A DNA stretch of 64,000 nucleotides, taken from assembly GCA_000717735.1 (NCBI GenBank), contig JOBE01000008.1, positions 234,765-298,764 of the forward strand, given 5' to 3'. The notes under the pieces were generated by a model, which saw only the letters and a program-made list of their open reading frames with translations, did no database searches and was not told the origin of the DNA. The DNA is from Streptomyces griseoluteus. Lineage in GTDB: Bacteria > Actinomycetota > Actinomycetes > Streptomycetales > Streptomycetaceae. The position numbers and the translations under genes were made by a program. Of the stretch, positions 18,384 to 27,094 are shown piece after piece (position 1 is the stretch's first letter; the number at the start of each line of letters is the position of its first letter).

Positions 18384-19214
18384 TTGGCCACAGGTACGGA
18401 ACCCCCGACGAGGCACAGAGCCGCGACGGGGGTGCGCTCCGCGGGGCGTGCCTCCGTCGCCGCCCGCCATCTGCGCACCGACCGCTGGTGGCTCTCCCCC
18501 GCCGCCACCGCCGCCGGACTGCTCGCCTTCGTCGCGTACTCGACCTGGCGCGCGTTCGCCAACGCCGACTACTACGCGGCGCCCTACGTCTCGCCGTTCT
18601 ACTCGCCCTGTCTGGCGGAGAACTGCGTCCCCATGCGCGGCGGCCCGAACTGGGAGGTCTTCGGCAGCTGGTGGGGGCTCTCCCCCGCCCTGCTGATCCT
18701 CGTCTTCCCGCTGGGCTTCCGGCTGACCTGCTACTACTACCGGAAGGCGTACTACCGCGGCTTCTGGGCGTCTCCCCCGGCCTGCGCGGTCGCCGAGCCC
18801 CACCGGACGTACACCGGCGAGACCCGCCTCCCGCTGGTCCTGCAGAACCTCCACCGGTACTTCTTCTACGCGGCCCTGCCGGTGGCCGGAATCCTCACGT
18901 ACGACACCGTGCTCACCTTCCGGAACGCCGACTACGCCTGGGGCCACGCCGGACTCGGAACGCTCCTCTTCCTCGTCAACATCGCTCTCATCTGGGCGTA
19001 CACCCTCTCCTGCCACTCCTGCCGGCACATCGTCGGCGGCCGTCTGCGGCACTTCTCGAAGCATCCCGTCCGCTACCGGCTGTGGACCTGGACGGGCCGG
19101 CTGAACGCCCGCCACATGCTGCTCGCCTGGTCCTCCCTCATCAGCGTCGCCCTCTGCGACCTGTACGTGTACCTGCTCGCCACCGGCACCTTCGACGACC
19201 CGAGGTTCTTCTGA
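18384..19214 (+). CDS. Succinate dehydrogenase membrane anchor (Sdh1-type cytochrome b-like subunit)
   Basis: 276-residue integral membrane subunit that anchors the SdhAB dimer and passes electrons toward quinone. About five membrane helices are visible, including PAATAAGLLAFVAYSTW, LSPALLILVFPLGF and the segment around GTLLFLVNIALIWAYTL. The size and gene order (anchor, flavoprotein, Fe-S) match the Sdh1-type complex of mycobacteria. Translation starts at TTG 18384, five bases after AGGAGG (18373-18378); no ATG or GTG nearby has such a site. Histidines within or near helices (CHSCRHIVGG) are candidate haem or quinone ligands, but this is inference. Confidence 0.88.
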   Translation: MATGTEPPTRHRAATGVRSAGRASVAARHLRTDRWWLSPAATAAGLLAFVAYSTWRAFANADYYAAPYVSPFYSPCLAENCVPMRGGPNWEVFGSWWGLSPALLILVFPLGFRLTCYYYRKAYYRGFWASPPACAVAEPHRTYTGETRLPLVLQNLHRYFFYAALPVAGILTYDTVLTFRNADYAWGHAGLGTLLFLVNIALIWAYTLSCHSCRHIVGGRLRHFSKHPVRYRLWTWTGRLNARHMLLAWSSLISVALCDLYVYLLATGTFDDPRFF

Positions 19215-19215
19215 G

Positions 19216-21147
19216 ATGACGCACGTCGAGCGAGAGCAGTGGGACGTGGTCGTGGTCGGCGCGGGCGGCGCGGGACTGCGCGCCGCGATCGAGGCACGCC
19301 GTGCGGGCGCCCGTACGGCCGTCATCTGCAAGTCCCTCTTCGGCAAGGCGCACACCGTGATGGCCGAGGGCGGCATCGCCGCCTCCATGGCCAACGTCCA
19401 CCCGCAGGACGACTGGAAGACCCACTTCCGCGACACCATGCGCGGCGGGAAGTTCCTCAACCAGTGGCGGATGGCCGAGCTGCACGCCCAGGAGGCCCCC
19501 GAGCGGGTCTGGGAGCTGGAGACCTGGGGCGCGCTCTTCGACCGCACACCGGACGGCCGGATCTCCCAGCGCAACTTCGGCGGCCACGAGTACCCGAGGC
19601 TCGCCCACGTCGGCGACCGGACGGGCCTCGAACTGCTCCGCACCCTCCAGCAGAAGACCGTGGGACTCCAGCAGGAGGACCACCGCGAGACCGGCGACCA
19701 CGAGGGGCGCCTGAAGGTCTTCCAGGAGTTCACCGTCACCCGCGTCCTGAAGGACGCCGACGGGAAGGTCGCCGGGGTGTTCTGCTACGAACGGGAGACC
19801 GGCCGCTTCCTCGTCCTGGAGGCGCCCGCCGTCGTCCTCGCGACCGGCGGCATCGGCAAGTCCTTCAAGGTGACGTCCAACTCGTGGGAGTACACGGGCG
19901 ACGGGCACGCGCTCGCGCTGCTCGCGGGCGCGCCCCTGGTGAACATGGAGTTCGTGCAGTTCCACCCGACCGGCATGGTCTGGCCGCCGTCGGTGAAGGG
20001 CATCCTCGTCACCGAGTCCGTCCGCGGCGACGGCGGGGTGCTGCGGAACTCCGACGGCCGGCGCTTCATGTTCGACTACGTCCCCGACGTCTTCAAGGAC
20101 AAGTACGCGGAGACGGAGGAGGAGGGCGACCGCTGGTACGAGGACCCCGACCACAACCGGCGACCGCCCGAACTGCTGCCGCGCGACGAGGTGGCCCGGG
20201 CCATCAACTCCGAGGTGAAGGCGGGACGCGGCTCCCCGCACGGCGGGGTGTTCCTGGACGTGTCGACCCGGATGCCGGCCGACGCGATCCGGCGCCGGCT
20301 GCCCTCGATGTACCACCAGTTCAAGGAGCTGGCCGACGTCGACATCACGGCGGAGGCGATGGAGGTCGGGCCGACCTGCCACTACGTGATGGGCGGGGTC
20401 GCCGTCGACTCGGAGACGGCGGCGACGGTCGGCGTGCCGGGGCTCTTCGCCGCGGGGGAGGTCGCCGGCGGCATGCACGGCTCGAACCGGCTCGGCGGGA
20501 ACTCCCTCTCCGACCTGCTGGTCTTCGGACGGCGGGCCGGTCTGCACGCGGCGCGGTACGCGATGTCGGGGGCGGGAGGCGGCGCCGTTACCGCGCGGGT
20601 CGAGGCCGCGGACGTCGAGGCCGCGGCGGCGGAGGCGCTGGCCCCGTTCGCCGGGCCCGACGGGCACGCTCCCGAGAACCCGTACACGCTCCACCAGGAG
20701 CTCCAGCAGACGATGAACGACCTCGTCGGGATCATCCGGCGGGAGGGCGAGATGGCCGAGGCCCTGGACCGGATCGCCGCCCTGCGCGCGCGGGCCCGCC
20801 GGATCTCGGTCGAGGGCCACCGGCAGTTCAACCCCGGCTGGCACCTGGCCCTGGACCTGCGGAACATGCTGCTCGTCGGCGAGTGCGTGGCCCGCGCCGC
20901 CCTGGAACGCACCGAGTCCCGGGGCGGGCACACCCGCGAGGACTACCCGGGGATGGACCGCGCCTGGCGCCCGGTGAACCTGCTGTGCCGGACATCGGAC
21001 GGGGGCGGGATCGCGCTCGAACGGACCCTCACCAAGCCGATCCGGTCCGACCTGCTCGCCCTCTTCGAGCGGGAGGAACTGGCCAAGTACCTGGCCGAGG
21101 AGGAACTGGGTTCGGAGGAACCGGGTTCGGAGGAGCTGGGGTCATGA
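19216..21147 (+). CDS. sdhA: Succinate dehydrogenase flavoprotein subunit
   Basis: 643-residue catalytic subunit that oxidises succinate to fumarate with covalently bound FAD. The N-terminal Rossmann motif VVVVGAGGAGLRAAIEA is followed by KAHTVMAEGGIAAS, whose His46 is the expected FAD-linkage residue. The second FAD region is NRLGGNSLSDLLVFGRRAG, and the capping and helical domains follow. It starts 2 bp after the anchor gene. The C-terminus carries a repetitive Glu/Leu/Gly/Ser tail (EELGSEEPGSEELGS). It overlaps sdhB by ATGA, implying coupled translation. Confidence 0.97.
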   Translation: MTHVEREQWDVVVVGAGGAGLRAAIEARRAGARTAVICKSLFGKAHTVMAEGGIAASMANVHPQDDWKTHFRDTMRGGKFLNQWRMAELHAQEAPERVWELETWGALFDRTPDGRISQRNFGGHEYPRLAHVGDRTGLELLRTLQQKTVGLQQEDHRETGDHEGRLKVFQEFTVTRVLKDADGKVAGVFCYERETGRFLVLEAPAVVLATGGIGKSFKVTSNSWEYTGDGHALALLAGAPLVNMEFVQFHPTGMVWPPSVKGILVTESVRGDGGVLRNSDGRRFMFDYVPDVFKDKYAETEEEGDRWYEDPDHNRRPPELLPRDEVARAINSEVKAGRGSPHGGVFLDVSTRMPADAIRRRLPSMYHQFKELADVDITAEAMEVGPTCHYVMGGVAVDSETAATVGVPGLFAAGEVAGGMHGSNRLGGNSLSDLLVFGRRAGLHAARYAMSGAGGGAVTARVEAADVEAAAAEALAPFAGPDGHAPENPYTLHQELQQTMNDLVGIIRREGEMAEALDRIAALRARARRISVEGHRQFNPGWHLALDLRNMLLVGECVARAALERTESRGGHTREDYPGMDRAWRPVNLLCRTSDGGGIALERTLTKPIRSDLLALFEREELAKYLAEEELGSEEPGSEELGS

Positions 21148-21914
21148 GTACGTATGACGCGAGGTTCCGGATCTGGCGGGGCGACGCCGACGGCGGCGAG
21201 CTGACCGACTACACGGTGGAGGTGCACGACGGGGAGGTCGTCCTCGATGTCGTGCACCGCCTGCAGGCCACCCAGACGCCGGATCTCGCGGTGCGCTGGA
21301 ACTGCAAGGCGGGCAAGTGCGGGTCGTGCTCGGCCGAGATCAACGGCAGGCCGCGACTGCTCTGCATGACCCGGATGTCGGTGTTCGCACGGGACGAGGT
21401 GATCACCGTGACGCCGATGCGTGCCTTCCCCGTCGTCCGCGACCTGGTCACGGACGTCTCCTTCAACTACGCGAAGGCGCTGGAGATCCCGGCCTTCGTA
21501 CCGCCGGCGGAGCTCGGCCCCGGCGAGTACCGGATGCGGCAGGAGGACGTCGAGCGCTCGCAGGAGTTCAGGAAGTGCATCGAGTGCTTCCTGTGCCAGG
21601 ACACCTGCCATGTCGTCCGCGACCACGAGGAGAACAAGGAGGCCTTCGCGGGGCCCCGCTTCCTCATGCGGATCGCGGAGCTCGACATGCACCCGCTGGA
21701 CGCGGCGGAGGCGGCCGGGACCGACCGGCGGCGGACGGCACAGGAGGAGCACGGGCTCGGCTACTGCAACATCACCAAGTGCTGTACGGAGGTGTGCCCG
21801 GAGTCCATCCGCATCACCGACAACGCGCTGATCCCGCTCAAGGAGCGGGTCGTGGACCGGAAGTACGACCCGCTCGTCTGGCTCGGCAACACCATCAGGC
21901 GGCGGAAGACCTAG
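21144..21914 (+). CDS. sdhB: Succinate dehydrogenase iron-sulfur subunit
   Basis: 256-residue electron-transfer subunit. The [2Fe-2S] ligands are Cys54, 59, 62 and 74 (CKAGKCGSCSAEINGRPRLLC). The C-terminal ferredoxin-like domain has CIECFLCQDTC and CNITKCCTEVCP for the [4Fe-4S] and [3Fe-4S] centres. The ATG overlaps the sdhA stop. The stop TAG (21912-21914) is part of a CTAG target duplication of the inserted element that follows directly, so the terminal sequence and 3' region were set by that insertion. Confidence 0.97.
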   Translation: MSTYDARFRIWRGDADGGELTDYTVEVHDGEVVLDVVHRLQATQTPDLAVRWNCKAGKCGSCSAEINGRPRLLCMTRMSVFARDEVITVTPMRAFPVVRDLVTDVSFNYAKALEIPAFVPPAELGPGEYRMRQEDVERSQEFRKCIECFLCQDTCHVVRDHEENKEAFAGPRFLMRIAELDMHPLDAAEAAGTDRRRTAQEEHGLGYCNITKCCTEVCPESIRITDNALIPLKERVVDRKYDPLVWLGNTIRRRKT

Positions 21915-22082
21915 GGTCTCTCGTTTGGATCAGGCCGGATCAGGGAGCGGGGTCTGGTGCCTGGGGGACGCCTCGCAAGGCGGAGGAGGGCGCCATGGCG
22001 GAGCCATGGCGACCGACGACAACGCGGCGAGGTGCGGTGCCGGACCCCGCGAGCCCGGCATGATCCGAACGAGAGGCCCTAG
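21911..22082. mobile_element. 164-bp MITE-like element with CTAG target duplication
   Basis: Bases 21915-22078 are flanked by CTAG on both sides (21911-21914 and 22079-22082). The terminal inverted repeats match at 21 of 24 positions (left end GGTCTCTCGTTTGGATCA, right end complement GGCCTCTCGTTCGGATCA), and weaker pairing continues inward to about 45 bp. The centre holds a perfect palindrome, CGCCATGGC (21991-21999), spacer GGA, GCCATGGCG (22003-22011), and a small GCCT/AGGC hairpin. There is no transposase, so it is non-autonomous. It sits between convergent sdhB and the transglutaminase-like gene. Its strong foldback could act as a bidirectional terminator. Confidence 0.8.
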
Positions 22083-22890
22083 ATCTCGTGCCCGCGCCAC
22101 CCGCGCCCGCGCTCCATCGGCCGAGGACCGGTTCGGCCAGGGTGCGGGCGGGGAGGCACAGGGTCTGGCCGTGCCGGGCGAACAGCTCGTCGCGCGAGGT
22201 GAAGCGGCCGAGGTCCGTCCGGAGGTGGGCGGACAGGTCACAGGGCGCGGAGCCGGCGCAGGCGGCCGGGGCGTCCCAGTCGACGCCGGTCCGGGCGACG
22301 GCCTCGAAGAGCGTCTCGGCGCCGGAGTTGGTGAAGCCGCCGTCGGAGCCGCCGCCGTGCTCGGTCCGGTCCTGACCGGTGAACAGCTCGGCCATGGGCA
22401 CCCAGGCGCCGTCGAGCCGGAACTCGGGCCAGGCCAGCAGTACCTCCTCGGGCACGAACCGTCGCAGCTTCGGGAAGCGCGGGTACCAGAAGTGACCGTC
22501 GACGAGCAGGCCCCGCACCCGGGTCGGCACGTCGAGCGACCGGGCGACCGCCTCCAGGACCGCCATCCGCTGGCTGCAGGAGCCGCGGCCGAGCCGTAGC
22601 GTCCGCGACACCCGGCGCAGGTCCTCCACGGAGTACACCGGCCGTACCGTCGCGGCGATGATCCCGTGGGCCACCTGGAGCCGGGCGCGGTCCGTGACCG
22701 CTCCCCGCGCCTCGGACGCGCTCCGCACCCGGGCCGTGAGGGCGCGGACCAGGGGGTTCCCGAGGTCCAGGATCGCGGTGGGCCGGGTGGACCCGGCGAC
22801 CTCGGGGACCTCGGGGACCTCGGGGATCTCCGGGGCCGCTCCCCCGCGGTTTCGATCGGCGCGGACCGGCATCAGCAGACGGCTGGTCAT
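21940..22890 (-). CDS. Transglutaminase-like protein with element-derived C-terminus
   Basis: 316-residue protein with a transglutaminase/protease-like core. Cys105 in RGSCSQRM and His133 in GHFWYPRF fit the catalytic Cys-His arrangement, with an acidic residue further on (FRLDGAWVPM). A repeated Pro-Glu-Val linker (EIPEVPEVPEV) precedes the core. The ATG at 22890 follows GGGGAG. Residues from about 271 to the end are encoded by the inserted 164-bp element, so the native stop has been lost or replaced. No signal peptide is seen. The biological substrate is unknown. Confidence 0.8.
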   Translation of the reverse strand: MTSRLLMPVRADRNRGGAAPEIPEVPEVPEVAGSTRPTAILDLGNPLVRALTARVRSASEARGAVTDRARLQVAHGIIAATVRPVYSVEDLRRVSRTLRLGRGSCSQRMAVLEAVARSLDVPTRVRGLLVDGHFWYPRFPKLRRFVPEEVLLAWPEFRLDGAWVPMAELFTGQDRTEHGGGSDGGFTNSGAETLFEAVARTGVDWDAPAACAGSAPCDLSAHLRTDLGRFTSRDELFARHGQTLCLPARTLAEPVLGRWSAGAGGAGTRSRASRSDHAGLAGSGTAPRRVVVGRHGSAMAPSSALRGVPQAPDPAP

Positions 22891-22959
22891 GTCGTACTCC
22901 CCCCTCGGTCACGGCCTCCCGGGCCGTGCGACCCATCCTGCGCCACCGGGCCGGCGGCG

Positions 22960-23979
22960 TCAGTGCCAGCCCGCACGGTAGGCCGCCCAGTCGCCCTCCT
23001 TCGCGGCGAAGTCGACGTAGAGCGCGACGCCGAAGCGCTGACGGCCGGGGTCGGTGCGCCCGAGGCCGAGTCTGGTGCCCCTGACGGCCGCCTCGACGGT
23101 CTCCGCGTTGTCGTGGTGACCGAGGTCGTCCTCGTGGAAGAAGGGGAGGCCCATCAGCAGGTCGGTCGACTCGGGGGTCACTTCGAGGGCGAGGCTGGTC
23201 TGCTGGGCGACGTACCCGCCGTAGAGGCTCTCCAGCGGCATCCAGGTGTCGTACGACATGACGGCGATCTGGTCGACGCGCCGGGCCACCTGGCCGAAGA
23301 ACTCCTGCGACCACCACTTCTCGCTGCCGCTGACCGCGCCGTTCACCGAGTGGAGGCCGGGCAGCGGGTCTATCTGGTGGGCGGCGACCGAGAGCAGTGC
23401 CGTCCGCGACCGGGTCAGCTTCCCGAGGTCGTCGAGGAGGGAGAGGTAGTGGGCGTCGTCGGACAGCAGCGGCTCCAGGTCGAAGTGGACCCCGTCGAAG
23501 CCGGCGTCCAGGATCTGCCGGGCCGAGGTGACCACGGCGGCCCGGGACCCGGCCTTCTCCAGGTGCAGTCCGTCGGGCCCCTCGGTGGCCAGGATGTCGC
23601 CGAGCCACGCCTGCACGCGTATCCCGGGCATCGTGCGGTGCACCGCGTCGATGAGCCACTTCGCGCGGGGGTACCGGGCGGCGGGCAGGGTGCCGTCGTG
23701 CTCCAGGGGTCCGGCGTGGACGTACAGGTCGCGTATGCCCGTGCCCTTGATCCGCTCCGCGAACGCGGCGAGGTCGGCGTCCTTGCGCCGCCCGTCGACC
23801 CAGGCGTGCCCGAGCCAGATGGCGTCCTTGCCCCGGGTCCGCGCGTCCTCCCTGAGGTCGCCCGCGTAGCTGACGCGCAGGGCGAGCGCGCCGAACAGCG
23901 GGGGCACCACGAGGACGAGGACGAGACCGAGCACGAACCAGCGCCCCCTTCGCCACATACTCCTCAGCCGTCCACTCAC
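22960..23979 (-). CDS. Membrane-anchored GH18-like glycosidase or homologue
   Basis: 339-residue protein with an N-terminal membrane anchor (WFVLGLVLVLVVPPLFGALAL, residues 14-34) and an extracellular TIM-barrel domain. The FDGVHFDLEP segment (Asp162, Asp167, Glu169) matches the GH18 catalytic DxxDxDxE pattern with the first Asp region altered. QIAVMSYDTW and PFFHEDD fit later barrel strands. Translation starts at GTG 23979. The substrate is unknown; it could act on peptidoglycan or another GlcNAc polymer, or be a non-catalytic relative. Confidence 0.75.
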   Translation of the reverse strand: MSGRLRSMWRRGRWFVLGLVLVLVVPPLFGALALRVSYAGDLREDARTRGKDAIWLGHAWVDGRRKDADLAAFAERIKGTGIRDLYVHAGPLEHDGTLPAARYPRAKWLIDAVHRTMPGIRVQAWLGDILATEGPDGLHLEKAGSRAAVVTSARQILDAGFDGVHFDLEPLLSDDAHYLSLLDDLGKLTRSRTALLSVAAHQIDPLPGLHSVNGAVSGSEKWWSQEFFGQVARRVDQIAVMSYDTWMPLESLYGGYVAQQTSLALEVTPESTDLLMGLPFFHEDDLGHHDNAETVEAAVRGTRLGLGRTDPGRQRFGVALYVDFAAKEGDWAAYRAGWH

Positions 23980-24171
23980 CCGAGTCCCCCAAGAGCCGTC
24001 GTGTCACTGGTACCACCGCCTCACACCGTAGCGGTGGCTACCGACAGTGACGCCGGGCTGTGCAGAATGGTTTCCGTACGGACGGCCGGAGTCCGCTCGT
24101 CCGAATGTCAGCCCTCTGGCCCTCCGGTCGTCCGGTCGCGGGGCGACATATGCGGACATAACCTCCCCTTT

Positions 24172-26280
24172 GTGACGCGAACAGCCACCCGAGCCCTTCT
24201 CGCGGTACTGGTGGCGGCGTGGTGGCTCCTCGTGCCCGCCGTTCACGGTGCCCACGCCGACGACCCCCTCGTCCTGTCCCGGGACGGCCAGATCACCGAC
24301 CGGGTGGACGCCCTCGGTGACCGGCGCACCGCCGTGGCCCAGGCCCTCGACCGCCTCTACGACGACCGGCGCGTCCAGCTCTTCGTCGTCTACGTACGGG
24401 ACTTCTCCGGCCGCTCGGGGCAGAACTGGGCCGACGCCACGGCGGAGCGCAACGGCCTCGGGACGGACGACGTCCTGCTCGCCGTCGCCACCCACGACCG
24501 CCAGTACGGCTACTCCGCCGACCCCGGCTCGCGCCTCACGCAGGGCCAGCTCGACGAGGTGTCACGGACCGCGATCGAACCGGCGCTGCGGCAGAACGAC
24601 TGGGCGGGTGCCGCCATCGGCGCCGCCGAGGGGTACGCGGCCGTCCTCGCAGGCCGGCCCGTGCCCGCCCCTGCCATCACCCCGGGGCCCGCCGACCCGG
24701 GCGGCGCGGCCGACGAGGGGACCTCGGGGGCCGACCTGCTCCTGCCGCTGGTCCTTGTCGGCGGCGCCGGGGCCGTGGGGGCGTACGCGTACGTCAAGCG
24801 GCGCCGGCGGACAGAGACCCGCACCACGCCCCAGGGCGGCCAGGGCTGGGGCGCCCCGAGGGAGCCCGCCCCGCCGTCCCTCGACGAGCTCGACGGCGAG
24901 GCCCGCAGGGCGCTGGTCGCCACCGACGACGCGGTCCGCACCAGTCAGGAGGAACTGGGTTTCGCCTCCGCCCAGTTCGGCGAGGAGGCGGTGCGTCCCT
25001 TCACCGAGGCGGTCGCCTTCGCCGGGGAGCAGCTGACGGCCTCGTTCCGGCTGCGGCAGAAACTCGACGACGCCTTCCCCGAGGACGACTCGACCCGCCG
25101 GTCCATGCTGGAGGAGATCCTGCGGCGCTGCGCGGAGGCGAACGCCCGCCTCGACGCGGAGAGCGAGGACTTCGACCGGCTCCGGGCCCTGGAGCGGAGC
25201 GCGCCCGAGGCGCTGGACGCGGTCGAGGCGGCCTTCCGGGAGCAGACCGGCCGGATGGGCACGGCCGAGGCGGCGCTCACGGCGATGCGGGAGCGGTACG
25301 CGGAGACGGCCGCCGCGCCCGTCGCGAGCGACGTCGAACAGGCCAAGGACCGGCTCGTGTTCGCGACGACCCATGTCAACCAGGCGCGTCAGCAGATCGA
25401 CGCCGGTGACAACGGCGGGGCCGCCGTGCACATCCGGGCGGCCGAGGGTGCCGTGGACCAGGCGGCCCGGCTGATCGAGGCCGTGGACCGGCGGGCGCAG
25501 GAGCTGGCCGAGGCGGTCGGCAGGCTGCCGGGCGCGCTGGCGGAGACGGACGCGGACCTCGCGGACGCCCGGGGCCTGTTGAAGGGGACGGCCGAGGGGG
25601 TGTCCACGGCGGATCTCCAGGGCCGGATCGCGCGCGCCGAGTCGGTGGTCGCGGAGGTGCGGCGCGTCGTGGACACCGGGCGGTACGACCCGCTCGACGC
25701 CCTGCGCCGGGTCGAGGAGGCAGACGCGGCGCTCGACGAGGCTCTGGAGGGCGCGCGGGAGCGGGAATCGGGCAGTCGGCGGGCCCGCGCGCTCCTCGAT
25801 CAGGTGATGCTGACGGCCCGCTCGGCGATCGGGGCGGCCTCGGACTACATCACCACCCATCGGGGCGCGGTGGGCAGCGAGGCCCGTACGCGCCTGGCCG
25901 AGGCGCAGCGCCGTTGGGAGAAGGCGCGTGCGCTCGGTGACGCCGACGACCCGCAGACGGCCCTCGCGGAGGCCCAGCAGGCGGACGTCCTCGCCCGGCG
26001 CGCCCAGGATCTGGCCGAGCAGGACGTCCGGACCTATGGGAACCCGAACGGCCTGGGCGGTGTATCAGGAGTAGGAGGAAGCGGTGGCGGCGGGCTCGGC
26101 GGGGCCGTGCTCGGCGGCATCATCCTCGGCGGACTGTTCGGCGGGGGAAGGGGAGGCGGACATGGAGGCTTCGGTGGGGGTTCGGGCGGGGGGTTCGGGG
26201 GCGGAGGCTTCGGCGGCGGGCCCGGCAGCTTCGGCGGCAGCGGGACGCGCGGCCGGCTGGGCGGCGGCGGCCGCTTCTGA
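24172..26280 (+). CDS. TPM-domain membrane protein with coiled coil and Gly-rich tail
   Basis: 702 residues from GTG 24172, the only in-frame start that gives a signal peptide (TRALLAVLVAAWWLLVPAVHGAHA). Residues of about 35-160 form a TPM domain (DRVDALGDRRTAVAQAL, GTDDVLLAVATHDRQYGYS), an extracytoplasmic fold. A membrane helix (LLLPLVLVGGAGAVGAYAYV) is followed by a long cytoplasmic Ala/Glu/Arg-rich coiled-coil region (about 230-600). The last 80 residues are almost all Gly with Phe and Ser. pspA follows 62 bp downstream, so the pair probably works in envelope stress. Biochemical function is unknown. Confidence 0.85.
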   Translation: MTRTATRALLAVLVAAWWLLVPAVHGAHADDPLVLSRDGQITDRVDALGDRRTAVAQALDRLYDDRRVQLFVVYVRDFSGRSGQNWADATAERNGLGTDDVLLAVATHDRQYGYSADPGSRLTQGQLDEVSRTAIEPALRQNDWAGAAIGAAEGYAAVLAGRPVPAPAITPGPADPGGAADEGTSGADLLLPLVLVGGAGAVGAYAYVKRRRRTETRTTPQGGQGWGAPREPAPPSLDELDGEARRALVATDDAVRTSQEELGFASAQFGEEAVRPFTEAVAFAGEQLTASFRLRQKLDDAFPEDDSTRRSMLEEILRRCAEANARLDAESEDFDRLRALERSAPEALDAVEAAFREQTGRMGTAEAALTAMRERYAETAAAPVASDVEQAKDRLVFATTHVNQARQQIDAGDNGGAAVHIRAAEGAVDQAARLIEAVDRRAQELAEAVGRLPGALAETDADLADARGLLKGTAEGVSTADLQGRIARAESVVAEVRRVVDTGRYDPLDALRRVEEADAALDEALEGARERESGSRRARALLDQVMLTARSAIGAASDYITTHRGAVGSEARTRLAEAQRRWEKARALGDADDPQTALAEAQQADVLARRAQDLAEQDVRTYGNPNGLGGVSGVGGSGGGGLGGAVLGGIILGGLFGGGRGGGHGGFGGGSGGGFGGGGFGGGPGSFGGSGTRGRLGGGGRF

Positions 26281-26342
26281 GGGCGGCGCGAGTCGTGTCC
26301 TGCCCTCTTCTTTCCCTCTCAAGGAACCCAAGGAGAAGAGCG

Positions 26343-27050
26343 ATGACCAAGCAGACCATTCTCGGCCGGGTGACCCAGCTGGCGAAGGCCAACATCAACG
26401 CGCTGCTGGACCAGGCGGAGGATCCGCAGAAGATGCTGGACCAGCTGATCCGCGACTACTCGAACAACATCGCGGAGGCGGAGGAGGCGGTGGCCTCGAC
26501 CATCGGCAATCTCCGGTTGATGGAGCAGGACCGTCAGGAGGACGTGACGGCGGCGAAGGAGTGGGGCGGCAAGGCGCTCGCCGCCAGCCGGAAGGCCGAC
26601 GAGCTGCGGGGCGGCGGGCAGGCGGCGGAGGCGGACCGCTTCGACAACCTGGCGAAGGTGGCGCTGGGCCGCCAGCTCCAGTCGGAGAAGGAGGCGAGGA
26701 CGGCGGAGCCGACGATCGCCGCGCAGACCGAGGTGGTGTCGAAGCTCAGGACGGGCCTGGACCAGATGAAGGCCAAGCTCGGCGAGTTGCAGGCGAAGCG
26801 CGACGAGCTGGTGGCCCGCGCCCGGTCGGCCCAGGCGCAGAACACGATGATGGACGCGGTGAAGAGCATCGACGTGCTCGACCCGACCAGCGAGCTGAGC
26901 CGCTTCGAGGACAAGGTGCGCCGGGAGGAGGCGCGGGCGATGGGCAAGCAGGAGCTCGCCGCCTCGTCGCTGGACGCCCAGTTCGAGCAGCTGGACGCGC
27001 TGGGCGACAGCGCCGAGATCGAGGCCCGGCTGGCCGCCCTCAAGGACTGA
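26343..27050 (+). CDS. pspA: PspA/IM30 family membrane-stress protein
   Basis: 235-residue, nearly all-helical protein. PspA binds the inner face of the stressed cytoplasmic membrane and oligomerises to preserve its integrity. The N-terminal amphipathic segment MTKQTILGRVTQLAKANINALLDQAEDP is typical, followed by QLIRDYSNNIAEAEEAVASTIGN and long heptad-patterned helices. The ATG at 26343 has AAGGAGA upstream. A start 16 codons earlier has no site. Likely co-transcribed with the TPM-domain gene. Confidence 0.93.
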   Translation: MTKQTILGRVTQLAKANINALLDQAEDPQKMLDQLIRDYSNNIAEAEEAVASTIGNLRLMEQDRQEDVTAAKEWGGKALAASRKADELRGGGQAAEADRFDNLAKVALGRQLQSEKEARTAEPTIAAQTEVVSKLRTGLDQMKAKLGELQAKRDELVARARSAQAQNTMMDAVKSIDVLDPTSELSRFEDKVRREEARAMGKQELAASSLDAQFEQLDALGDSAEIEARLAALKD

Positions 27051-27094
27051 TCGGTACGTGGCTCCGCCGTGCGGCCGGCTGGGTGCGCCGGCGG

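Noticed and set aside
17811..19739. 642-residue minus-strand ORF opposite the sdh genes
   Set aside because: Antisense shadow of sdh coding sequence.
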